From positions 20,832,001-20,896,000 of the forward strand of contig BTRK01000004.1 in NCBI GenBank assembly GCA_036245805.1: a stretch of DNA of 64,000 bases, given 5' to 3'. Made by a program: the position numbers and the translations under genes. A model generated the notes under the pieces. The model was not told the origin of the DNA and ran no database searches. It was given only the letters and a program-made list of their open reading frames with translations. Shown here in pieces: positions 48,231-58,055 of this stretch (position 1 is its first letter; each line of letters opens with the position of its first letter). Source of the stretch: Pristionchus mayeri (Eukaryota > Nematoda > Chromadorea > Rhabditida > Neodiplogasteridae).

Positions 48231-49685
48231 TTGTGTGTTATTTTAATCGTAATATTTGATTTGTATTTGTATCAGAGTGAGTGTCCTTATAACCCAAACT
48301 GTTCCGATCAGTTCCTCCTTCCCTTTCCGCTGATGCTCGATTCCCCTTATCTCCTCGCTGCCAAGTGCTTCTTCACTATCTTCGCCATTCTCTCTGCATT
48401 GGGAGTCATCTTCAACTCCATTCTCCTCTTCACCACCATCAGATCGAAGTGAGAGGGAAGTAACAACGAATATGCTCATTCCTTGCAGGTCCTTGCGATC
48501 CCCGTGTGCCATTCTCATCGGTTCATGTGCACTCTTCGATGTCATCCACCAGGTTTGCAGTTCCTGCTATAGGGAAGAGGAGTGAATCATGGTTTCAGCT
48601 GGGAACATTCCCTCAGAGCGCGCAAATCTACGGAGGAACCACTATCAACAGTGGTACTTGCAATCTTATCATGGTTCGATTCCATAAAACCAAACACTAG
48701 TTACACAATCAATAAATTCCAGTTCCTTCCCGAAATGGGTGTTGCTGCGGGCTCTTTCACTGTTCTCTCCATTGGAATCGATCGATTTTTGTCCATCGCG
48801 ATGCCCAATAGATACCGTAGACTGAACGTGCCAGTGTATCTCATCGTGAGCCAGACGTGCCATCCACTTACAAATCCTCTTCCTCTCTCCAGTCTCAATA
48901 CCTCGCAATCAGTCTCTTTTCTGCCTACAACGCCTTCCTCATCTTCTATTTCTATCGCGATCAGTGAGTAGACGAGGGAATTGAGGGGATGGACTCTAAT
49001 CCCCAACCAATCAAATTAATGATCTACCGATCCCATACCGTACCTATTCAAAAGCTAATTAAAAAGATAAGCTGTGTCCCATGGGGATTAATTGCGTCGA
49101 TCTTGGATTCTTTCCAGTGAGGTCATCTGCAACATGCCTTCAGTCTTCCACGACAACGCCGTCTCGTGGTGGGCGTATTCTTCCTCCGTAGTCAACGTCT
49201 TCGCTTTCTTCGTCTACATACTCACTTGGAGACTCATCAGAGCACAAGGTTGATGGATACTCAACATTACCATGATAAGTAAGTGATTCAGGAGAAACTC
49301 TCGAAGTGGAGAAGATGCGTCGCATTTTCCGGACGATCGTCCTAGTGACGATATTCGATCTGAGTGGATGGGCAATCACTCAAACACTCGTTGCCACCCA
49401 GAACTTCCTCTCTCTGTCAGGTTGAAACTACCTCCCACTTTCCTTCTAATATATTTGATTGCAGATGACGCTCGTCTCTGCTACATCTGCTTCGCTTCTA
49501 TTTTCGTGAATCTCGGGATAGCAGTCAAGTTTCTCGTTTATTACTGCACGAGGTTCGCCTGGTCACAACAACAGATGTTCCATGAGAGTCATTACAGTAC
49601 CGAATACAGACAAGCAGTCAACTACAGATTCAATCTGAATGCTGACAGTAAAGTCTCGCACAGTGTTCAATTGCCTCGCATTTAG
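48231..49685 (+). CDS. 7TM chemoreceptor GPCR, srsx-like
   Basis: Rhodopsin-like nematode GPCR. TM1 is AAKCFFTIFAILSALGVIFN; TM2 begins SLRSPCAILIGSCALFDVIH (about 48490-48552). LGTFPQSAQIYGG and TCNLIM (48600-48674) give the extracellular Cys. TM3 is EMGVAAGSFTVLSIGIDRFL then SIAMPNRYRRLN, where IDRFLSIAMPNRYR is the DRY-like motif typical of srsx. TM4 is about 48894-48962. TM5 is WWAYSSSVVNVFAFFVYILT (about 49170-49240), TM6 FRTIVLVTIFDLSGWAI, and TM7 LCYICFASIFVNLGIAVKFL followed by VYYCTRF. The end is at 49685 with AATAAA at 49692. The Met at 48333 is an alternative start directly before TM1. The ligand is unknown. Confidence 0.78.
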
Positions 49686-49739
49686 GATTGAAATAAATTA
49701 TTGCTTTATTGCTCTCTACAAAACGATTTAACAGTTGTA

Positions 49740-50989
49740 TCAGGTTGGCATGAAAGTCTTTGTCACTTTTTCAAAACTTTATTTCTTTGAGGAAACAATA
49801 TCATGAGTTCAATTATAATTGCCCACTTTATTGACAATACGTGCCCAATGTACCTGCAATTTATGGATCCCCTCCCTTTAGAACCGGACTGGGTGTGAAT
49901 GAAAGTATTGCTCGAGTTCAACCTCGAGACTTCCACGTGAATTGAAGGCCCTACCTCAAACGGCATGGGTCAGGTCAGCAAAAAGCCACTAATCGGAAGG
50001 GGCCAAGTCAGGAAAATACGGGGGGTAAGGGAGAACCATCCGACCATATCCAGCCAGTTCCTGCTTGACTTGATTGGAGTCCTGGGGACGGGGGTCATTT
50101 TGCTGATTATACACTTTCTTGTCCTTCAGCATTGAACGATCGACTTCAATCTTCAAATTCTGTAATTGTGAGACGTACTTGGCCCCGGTGATTGTCATGC
50201 CTTCAGGTAGTAGCTCCGAGTAGATCACGCCATCCACTCCACACAACATAGAAAAACGTATTTTTCTTGAGGTGCAGGTCATGTTTGGGGATACCCTGTG
50301 GAATCTCTCCTTCTCCAACCCACTCGGCTCTAATGTGGTTGTTATCGTAGAGGACTCACTTCTCATTCCCCGTTATGAGCCGTTCCAGCCATCGATCCCC
50401 ACTTCGGAGAATGAGGAAAATATTGGAATCGTCGACTCGAAGGTCATGACTGGCTTGGATCAGATCATGAGATTTTAATCGACCGATTAATTTCCTCATT
50501 CCAAGATATCTCAATCCTTTTTTGACAGTGCAATGGTGGACTCTAAGTGCAATAGTCATTTCACGGGCATTTTGAAATGGGCTCGTTTAAGCAGCTTTCT
50601 ACAAAGTCTCAAAATGTATCAAACGCGGTCTCCCAGATCGATCATCATCATAGAGGGAAAAGTCGTCTTCTTCGGAGAGATGGATCCAATTCCTGCAGGC
50701 GTTGTAGAGGGGGCATGTGTGTGATAAACATTCTTCAGTAGGGTCTCCGAATCCTTCATCGTGGTGTAGGATAGAGAGAGGCAAAGCAGAACATGTCGGA
50801 CGTGAGTGGCACCAGTAACATACATCGTTGTTCTACTAGAGCTTGATTGAAGGAAAAGGAATGGGAAGTTGTTTACTATAAAGGCCAATCACTGACTGTT
50901 ATTCACTAGCAACGAGGCAACACCAAAGGGCATTTGCGGCGAGCAGTGTAAAAACAAAACCAGTGACAAAGACTTTCATGCCAACCTAA
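49740..50989 (-). mobile_element. Mariner-family transposon, decayed
   Basis: Element of 1,250 bp with terminal inverted repeats CAGGTTGGCATGAAAGTCTT, matching the GGTTGG..AAAGT start of many mariners. It is flanked by TA (49738-49739 and 50990-50991). The minus strand encodes pieces of a mariner DDD transposase in different frames. These include DFSLYDDDRSGRPRL (about 50660-50600), the segment with LITGNEK (about 50360), GVDGVIYSELLPEGMTI, then NDPRPQDSNQVKQEL and PYFPDLAPSD (about 49990). The first catalytic Asp (normally in TGDEKW) is Asn. The HDNARPH box is scrambled to QNDPRP. The last Asp in PDLAPSD is kept. It is therefore inactive. The insertion is just 3' of the srsx-like gene. Confidence 0.88.
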
Positions 50990-51808
50990 TATGTCAATAA
51001 GGCGAATTCGCCCACGCATTACAATAACGCAATGCATTTGGAAGTCGGCGTAGATTCACTAAATCAGGAAGACTGAAGAATGGACATGTTAGGAATAAGA
51101 GAGAAAGTGGAGAAGAAGAATACGACTGGGATATTCCTAACAGTGAAGACTTCGGTCTGAGATTGAACTATCACTGCACATGTGGTAATTTCAGCTATTC
51201 CACTGCTGTGTAATCTTCTATAATGGAAGAGAGGAGGTTCCTTGCTCTGTTGGATAGTCCGAGTAGGACATCGGGAAAGAAGGAGACTAAACATTCATTT
51301 ACGAGGTTTCAGCAGGAGAGAAGATAAAGTTGCTCTATTGAATCCTGCTGTGAGGAGTGGAAAGGGAACATTGGGAGCGATGAACAAATTCAAATGGAGA
51401 GCGAAGAGACAATTGAGAGACGAAAAGGGGACCACGTTGTGTTTTATACTAAACGGATCTTGCACGAAAACTCGTAACAATTAAAACATACAATATCGCC
51501 CGAACTTGAAACCGAGGTCTATCTTGCGTGCTCCTCCGATAATTCGCCCAATTCCAATAAGTGCTCTAGTAAATCACATTTATACCGGAGAAAGTGAAGT
51601 TGCAGAAACCAAAATTGACAAACGAATCGTCCTTTTCCACAGGTCGATCAAACTACTCTACTTCGCTTACATCTGAATGTGTAATTGGACCTCACCTTCC
51701 TTCCTCCCCACCCTTCCTTCCTCTTCCTTCTTTACTTCCATCCTCCCTCCTTACACCTCAAACAGAAAAGTGCCATGGCTTCTCAGAATTGAGAATTAGA
51801 CTGGTAGA
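50990..51808. other. No gene recognised
   Basis: Lies between the mariner and the 3' end of the iGluR-like gene. The short open frames on both strands have no recognised motifs. A remnant of an older gene cannot be excluded. Confidence 0.4.
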
Positions 51809-53540
51809 TTATTTATTCGTCACAACAAGATTGTTGAGGAAACGAGAGATGCGATGTCTGATGTCTGTCATCGTCTTCGTTTTCCATGCGATTTCGACGA
51901 ATATCGAAGAGATGCTCACTGCGGCACAAGGGAGAATCACTGTGAAGGTAATTTGCAGTCGACTGAGACTAAAAAGAATGAGATGAATGAGTAGAATCAA
52001 TACGGTAGACAGTGGAAATGAACAATAGGAAAGCGCAGGGGCGAAATATACCTGATGGGTGCATAAGTGAACAACTTCTTCTCCTCGATAGTGTAGTAGA
52101 GACTCTTGACTGAAGTCATGTACCGAACAGTCCAGATGTCGATGATCTGAAGGTGATAAAAATGAGAAGAAGAAGACGTCGATCTACCTGCTCCCTGTTG
52201 AAGAGTTTGAGGAGCACTTGGTTGACAGTCTTGATGATCTTCCTCTTGCCCGTTCCATTCTTCACGAATAAGTAGAAGTAGGGATTCATTGAGGTGAGTT
52301 CACGAAGACTCCCCGACTGCTTCCCTTCCAAAGGAGTGAATGGGATCCTCAAGATTAGTTATTGCTGATGTCGTGGAATGATCTCACCGATTGTATAGAC
52401 AAGTCATTCCAATTCTGGCGATGGCAGTTCGATCTCCTTCGAAGAAGAGACCGAGATATTTCTTGCCCGGGGATGGATTGCAGAGCACTTTGAGGTAGTT
52501 GATGAGATCATCGGTGACTTTCACTCGATCGGAGGGATAGTTCTGTCCCAGCAGAAACTCATACTGAAAGGAGGATGACGTTGATCTACTGCATCCCTCA
52601 CCTCTTCTTTGCTGTATGTATCCTCAGTGGCAGTGAGGAGAATTCTCTCCCCTGAATGCAATTCCCTCACTGCTTCTGCAAACGATCTGAATGGTACTTT
52701 TCATTGCTTCCAGTCTAACAATAGGAGATCTCACATTGTTTTCTGTGGTTCGATAATCGCGTTGTTTCCTTGAAATCCCGCAGCATGGAAGTAAACAACC
52801 AGAGCGAGTGCCAAGCAGTAAATGACTTGAGTGGATTCGAATAGGACGCAGTTGAGACGAGCACCACCTGAAGGAAGAGAAATGATCGCGACCTTTCCTT
52901 CTCCGTACCCCTTAGATGCTCAGGGATGGAGTTGGAGAGTCTCTGGTCTCGGAAGTGATTCGTTGCCACTCCAACACAGAGAAAGACCAGATGGCAGAGA
53001 ATGAGGACGACGATTGTCTCGAGCGAGAAAACAGTGAAGAAAGTGATGCTCGTGCTCTCCACTGAATCCTGTCGAGTTGGCTCCACGAAGAATCCCTTCA
53101 ATCGATAATGAATGGAGGGGGAGAGAGGGTGACCTACTGTAGTGTAGATCACAGGTACTGAGGGAGTGAACATATTCATTCGATGGGGGAAAGTAGTGAG
53201 GAGATATCCCCCATCAGCAGCTGAGAGAATGGATCCATTGAGGACCCCGCCAAGGGAACCATCGTAGATCCCATCCTTCTCTCGTGATAACGAGGCTGAG
53301 ACCATCAATTAATTTCCATCGAAGAAGAGACTTATTCTTACGGTAGTAATACTTGGACAATGATAATTCCCTTTTCAGCAACTGCGCCGTCAATCTCCAT
53401 ATCTGAGAAGTTCACGGAGAGGGGGGGAAAGAGATCAAAGATCAAACCTCAACGAAGAACCCCTCGAATTGCTTTCCCTTCTTGTAGATGTAGGGATAGT
53501 TCTCTTCGGAGTAGGACAGGTAAATGAATCGATCGTCCAT
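51809..53540 (-). CDS. Short ionotropic-glutamate-receptor-like channel
   Basis: Nematode iGluR-related channel without the large amino-terminal domain. The Met at 53540 gives DRFIYLSYSEENYPYIYKK, the start of the ligand-binding lobe. Next is IWRLTAQLLKRELSLSKYYY (53402-53340). The exon at 53308-53140 has LGGVLNGSILSAADGGYLLT, equivalent to the S1 segment, then FTPSVPVIYTT. A membrane helix SLETIVVLILCHLVFLCVGV (about 53025-52955) and VIYCLALALVVYFHAAGFQG (about 52830-52760) follow. SFAEAVRELHSGERILLTAT (about 52685-52610) and YEFLLGQNYPSDRVKVTDDL give the S2 lobe. The exon at about 52140-52060 has WTVRYMTSVKSLYYTIEEK, and the last exon has a helix FTVILPCAAVSISSIFVEIA ending at 51809. The canonical Ser-Tyr-Thr-Ala-Asn-Leu-Ala-Ala gate motif was not seen. 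It is similar to the divergent nematode PBPe-domain channels rather than to a standard glr. Confidence 0.68.
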
Positions 53541-53662
53541 CTTCTTCTTCTCTCTTTCTCCTTCTCTCTCAGTGCACAAGTCCCCTCATGGAGTATTCTC
53601 CCACGTAGAGATGGACAGACTATAGAAGGAAGGGGAAGGAAGATGCAAGGCACGATTGGTCT

Positions 53663-56067
53663 TTGACTAGATACTTTATACACGATGGGAAAGGGTACTT
53701 TCCCATCGTGTATAAAGTATCGTGTATATATATACTTTATACTTTCTTTTCTCCATTCTCCATTCTCCATTCGAGAGCGGGTGAGGAGTGGTCGGTTCCC
53801 ACTTCTCTCTCAGCCTGCGATCGAGTGGGAGTCCCCGTCGAGTCGCCTGGACAACCTCACGGGTCGCCTGTCCGTTGGATGCAAGTCTCCACCATCCGCA
53901 TTGGAAGCCTCAACACGCGCACGCTCAAGTCGGACTCTCGTGTAGCTGAGTTGGAGGATGCTGTGAGTGCCCTGCCCTTTGATATAATTGCCTTGCAAGA
54001 ACTGAGGAGGACTGGCCGAACCTCTCTTACCCTAGCAGCAAGTGGCCATCTGCTAGTGGGTTACGGTGTCCGTGCCGCTCACGGAACCGGATTCTTAATT
54101 GGAAATCAATGGGCACCTCACGCAATTTTCCACTCAGTCAACGATAGATTGTCAGCTCTCGGTGACATCCCACCTCTCGGTCTTCGCGTAATCAACGTGT
54201 ATGCACCTACGTCAAGCCATCCGGACCAAGATTATGATAAGCTACTGAATGAACTGGCGACTCTTGTGACCTCATCTGTTAATCGTGTTCATCTACCGGG
54301 TGGCGGGAGAGGTCACATAGTAGTCTGCGGTGATTTCAATGCTAAAGTGGGATCAAGATTGTCGGATGAAGAAGTGTACATTGGAAAACATGGACTTGGA
54401 GCAAGAAACGAACGAGGGCAAACACTGATCGATTTTTGCGCTGAAATGAAACTTTTTGTACACAACACGAGGTTCATGAAGAGAGACACGCGGAAATGGA
54501 CTTGGGAGGCGCCGAATATGACAACCAGGAACCAGATCGATTATATTATGTCTCGAAATACCTCAAAAGTACAAGATGTCTCGATTGTAGGAAGCCTCAA
54601 CTTTGTAAGCGATCACAGGCTAATAATGGCAAGATTGAAACTGGTTACAAACTCGAAACAGTTTTATCACCGACCTCGACGTCAAGCCCAGTTCGACAAG
54701 CGAGAATTCACGAGAAGGATCCACACGATAACTCGTCCACTGAACAGTTATGATACCATCGCACAGGAGTTACGATCGATTGGGAAAGACTCTATGATGC
54801 CAATAGCAAAACGTGAAAGATTTTCCCAAAGAACGAAAGACTTGTTTGTACAGAGAAAAGAAGTGAAGAATAAAGCGATAAACGGAAGAACGAGGCTGGA
54901 GTACTATTTGACAAGCAAAGCTCTTCGTTATTCAATTACTGAAGATCTGAGAAAGCGGCACTTGGAAGTAGTAAGAGAAGCAGTTCGATATGGATACAGT
55001 ACGAGAAAAGCCCTCCAATCATCGCAAATTGGTCGTACCCAGTTGAATCAACTACAGAAAGACGACGGATCTATTGCATCAACGAAGAATGAAATGAATG
55101 TCGTAGTTCAAACCTTTTACAATAAGTTATACAAGAGAACTTTACGATCGCCGAGAATAATTGCCAAATCTAACGAACCTTTCATGGAGATCTTACCATG
55201 TGAAGTGAAACACGCAATAATGAAGTTGAAAAATGGCAAGTCAGCTGGACCAGATACAATCACGGCGGAGATGCTCAAATGCGGTGTTGACGTTCTTGTA
55301 AACCCATTATGCTCTCTGTACAACAATTGGATCCAGTCTGGCGAAGTCCCCAATTCACTTCCGGACTCGATCATATCACTCATTTTCAAGAAAGGCAATC
55401 AATTGGACATATCTAATTATCGGCCAATTTCTCTTCTTAATCTAATTTACAAGGTTCTAACCTCAACTATTGACACTCGAATCGAAAGCACGCTAAATGC
55501 CAATCAACCACACGAGCAAGCAGGATTCAGAAGAGATTATGCGACGACTGATCACACATTTGCAATATCTGAGCTGATAAGCCGGTCCATCGAATTTGAT
55601 TTCCCTCTGTATTTCGTATTTGTGGATTACCTCAAAGCTTTCGATTCCATTGAATTTGGAGCTGTATGGAAATCATTGCTGAATCATGGAGTTCATGCTA
55701 AACTCATCAACATTCTCAAGTATATTTACAACAGAGGAAAAGTATGCGTGAGGATGGGGAATTGCAAAGTTAAGATCGATGTGGAGCGAGGTGTCAAACA
55801 AGGCGATCCTTTATCCCCGCACTTATTTAATTCTGTTCTTGAAGAATGTATGAGAAGCGTCGATTGGAAAAACTATGGCGTCAATATTGACGGGAAGAGA
55901 CTGAGTCATCTCAGATACGCCGACGACCTAGTTTTAATATCCCACGACCCAAACGAAATGAAAAGAATGGTTGAAGATCTATGCCGTGAAAGCAAGAAGG
56001 TTGGCTTAATTGTGAATAAGAAGAAGACTGTTGCAATGAGCAATCGTACTCCAAACCAACTGTATAT
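53663..56067 (+). mobile_element. RTE-like non-LTR retrotransposon, 3' part lost
   Basis: One long open frame encodes an apurinic-type endonuclease followed by reverse transcriptase. Endonuclease motifs are IGSLNTRTL, IALQELRRTG, VVCGDFNAKVG, TRNQIDYIMSR and VSDHRLI (residues about 80-330). The TRNQIDYI form is typical of the RTE clade. RT motifs are GKSAGPDTITAEMLK, PISLLNLIYKV, FVDYLKAFDSIEF, VKQGDPLSPHLFN and YADDLVLIS (about 520-780). The frame is broken off soon after the thumb segment at 56067, where a foldback element begins. The last 19 or so codons to the stop at 56125 come from that element. The real start of the LINE is unclear; the first 70 residues read through the hairpin and may not be coding. 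Clade assignment is from motifs only. Confidence 0.85.
53671..53720. repeat. Perfect 23-bp-arm hairpin at the LINE 5' side
   Basis: Two perfectly complementary 23-bp arms (ATACTTTATACACGATGGGA plus AAG and its reverse complement) are separated by GGTA. A (TA)-rich tail repeating atactttatactttc follows. It sits just upstream of the LINE endonuclease coding region. Confidence 0.9.
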
Positions 56068-56588
56068 GAGTGACTATCTGAGAGAATTGAGCAATTCTAC
56101 CTATGAGCCGTACAGTGAAAAATAAAGTGTTTATTTTAAGATGTCCCTAGGGGTAACTTTTCACGTAGAGTCCGAAAATCGACCTTAGGAGGCCGTATCT
56201 CTCACCCCTCATTTCGTGTTATTTGCTGAACTTGGGTGGTCGGTTTTTCTAACTTTTGAACGGCTCATCCAAACCCATACATATATAGTAATTCTGAAAG
56301 ATCTCGACGAGATAAGCATTTTTATTGTTGAAAGTGAAGAGCTAGCTCATCTTTGAAAAAAGTTACGGCCGTTTGAAATCAAAAATTTGCATAAAAATTG
56401 ACGACCTGAAAAATTTTTTGGGGGCTGTCGTTTTTTAATTAGTCGCATTAAAACCGCCATGAAAAAGTACCCCTAATGCCAAATTTTCTCCAAAAAAGTC
56501 GTTCCCCTAAAAGGTTTCCTGGATCCCGCAAAATGCCGCACTGCAGATTTCCCCATATTTCAAATGAACGAGGTTCAATAACAAAATA
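56068..56588 (+). mobile_element. Foldback element copy 3 (GAGTGACT family), left arm only
   Basis: Starts GAGTGACTATCTGAGAGAAT right after ATAT (56064-56067), the same kind of target as the other two copies. For about 350 bp it follows the arms of copies 1 and 2 (gccgtacagtgaaaaataaa, gagataagcatttttattg). It is broken at 56588 by a mariner-sized element. No right arm ending in AGTCACTC was found after that element within the window, so this copy is incomplete or rearranged. Confidence 0.75.
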
Positions 56589-57853
56589 TTAGGTTGTAAC
56601 ATAAGTTTTGTCGCATTTCGGAGGTTCACAATATTTCCATGAAGGATACTTCTCAAACATTATCAATGCCTGACCTCCTAGTATATGTTTGGGGTGTTCA
56701 TGCACATTCAAACCATAGGGTAGAGCTGAACTGCGCACGCTGGCTATGCGAAAAATATTAATATGAACTGATTTAAATTTGGTGCAGATTTTATTAATTC
56801 GTTTGATCGGGTGCTAGTTCGCAGAGATGAATAATGAACCAAACTTCTACAGCATGGTGATATACCCCGTCAATGCTCTTTCAAAATATACGCCAGATAT
56901 GGTGCTATGTTGAACGGAACCAAAGATATACTTCACTGAGTGTAAGGTTAGCCGCTGATTCGTAGCCAACTTGACCAACTCTTCTGAATCCAGAATTGCA
57001 ACAACAGTGACTAACATAAGTGCGTTCAATTACCACTCATGGAGGTATAATTTATCATTAAACAAGTGAGAGAAAGAACACTCCACTTGTGGGAAATTTG
57101 AATTTTTATTAATTCAATTCGCGCACAATTTTACCAAAATTTGCAAGTTTAGGTGTTTCGAATTAAAGATTGTCATTCAAAAGCTATTTATTTCCAAACT
57201 TATCCCAAGTAGATACTAGTAAGGGAAGGGTTTATGGTTCGGATGGACACAACAAATCAGATATTGAACTTGTGTGCGAGGTAGGAATATGAACAAAGTG
57301 CCGATTTCAGTAGTTTAATTTACATACCATCGTTCTGAATGGAGCCACTTATCTCAACAGAACCCAATCTACCCCAAACTTTGTCTGCACACTGACCACT
57401 TTGGGTGAACTATATTCCACCACTATTTGGATCTGGATATCTACTGAGAAGAAAATTCGGCTTGCGAAAGTTTTCGCGACCGTCACCAACCATCCACATT
57501 ATACAAACTCGTCTACATTTCTAGAACGATTTTCGTTTGTCATTATCCGTGAGTGGTTCAAAATTATGCACATATGTAGTACTTTACGCAAATCACACAA
57601 AATCGGCATAATTTATCCTTTTCAAGAAGAGCTGATGCGTGAAAATGATTTCTAATCCTTATCTCAGTACAACTTTGTCTGACTAATGTGCCTCCTCAAC
57701 TGCCTTGACAGGACTGAAGTAAAGCGCGTAAGAAAGAGTACGAAGGCCCTCACTGATGATGAATAACGAAATTGAGATTAAATTAATTCGAAGAATTTCT
57801 GAGGTTAAAATGCATAAGAGATTGGACGCGACAAAACTTATGTTACAACCTGA
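56589..57853. mobile_element. Mariner-like element of 1,265 bp without intact transposase
   Basis: The terminal repeat TTAGGTTGTAACATAAGTTT continues with TGTCGC at the left. GCGACAAAACTTATGTTACA continues with ACCTGA at the right. Both ends have TA outside (56587-56588 and 57854-57855). Its length and TTAGGTTG start match mariner elements. None of the catalytic boxes could be found on either strand, so it is decayed or non-autonomous. It inserted into the foldback arm, making it the youngest of the three layers here. Confidence 0.7.
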
Positions 57854-58055
57854 TACGTCATTCGCTCCCCTTGAGTGCAATTGATGTTTTTAACTCATTT
57901 TCACTTTATTTTGAACATTTTATGAACCTGAACATTATTTTAATAGGATCGATGCTTGTCGTCACTCAATTTTTGCATTACGTGCCGAATTCGAAGAAAA
58001 CAAATAAAATGTATGCTCTATTTTTTTCTAAAGTAATTTCCTACTCTTACACTTT

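Noticed and set aside
57401..57655. Open frame inside the mariner-sized element
   Set aside because: No transposase box or other motif was found; it is too short and isolated to call a gene.
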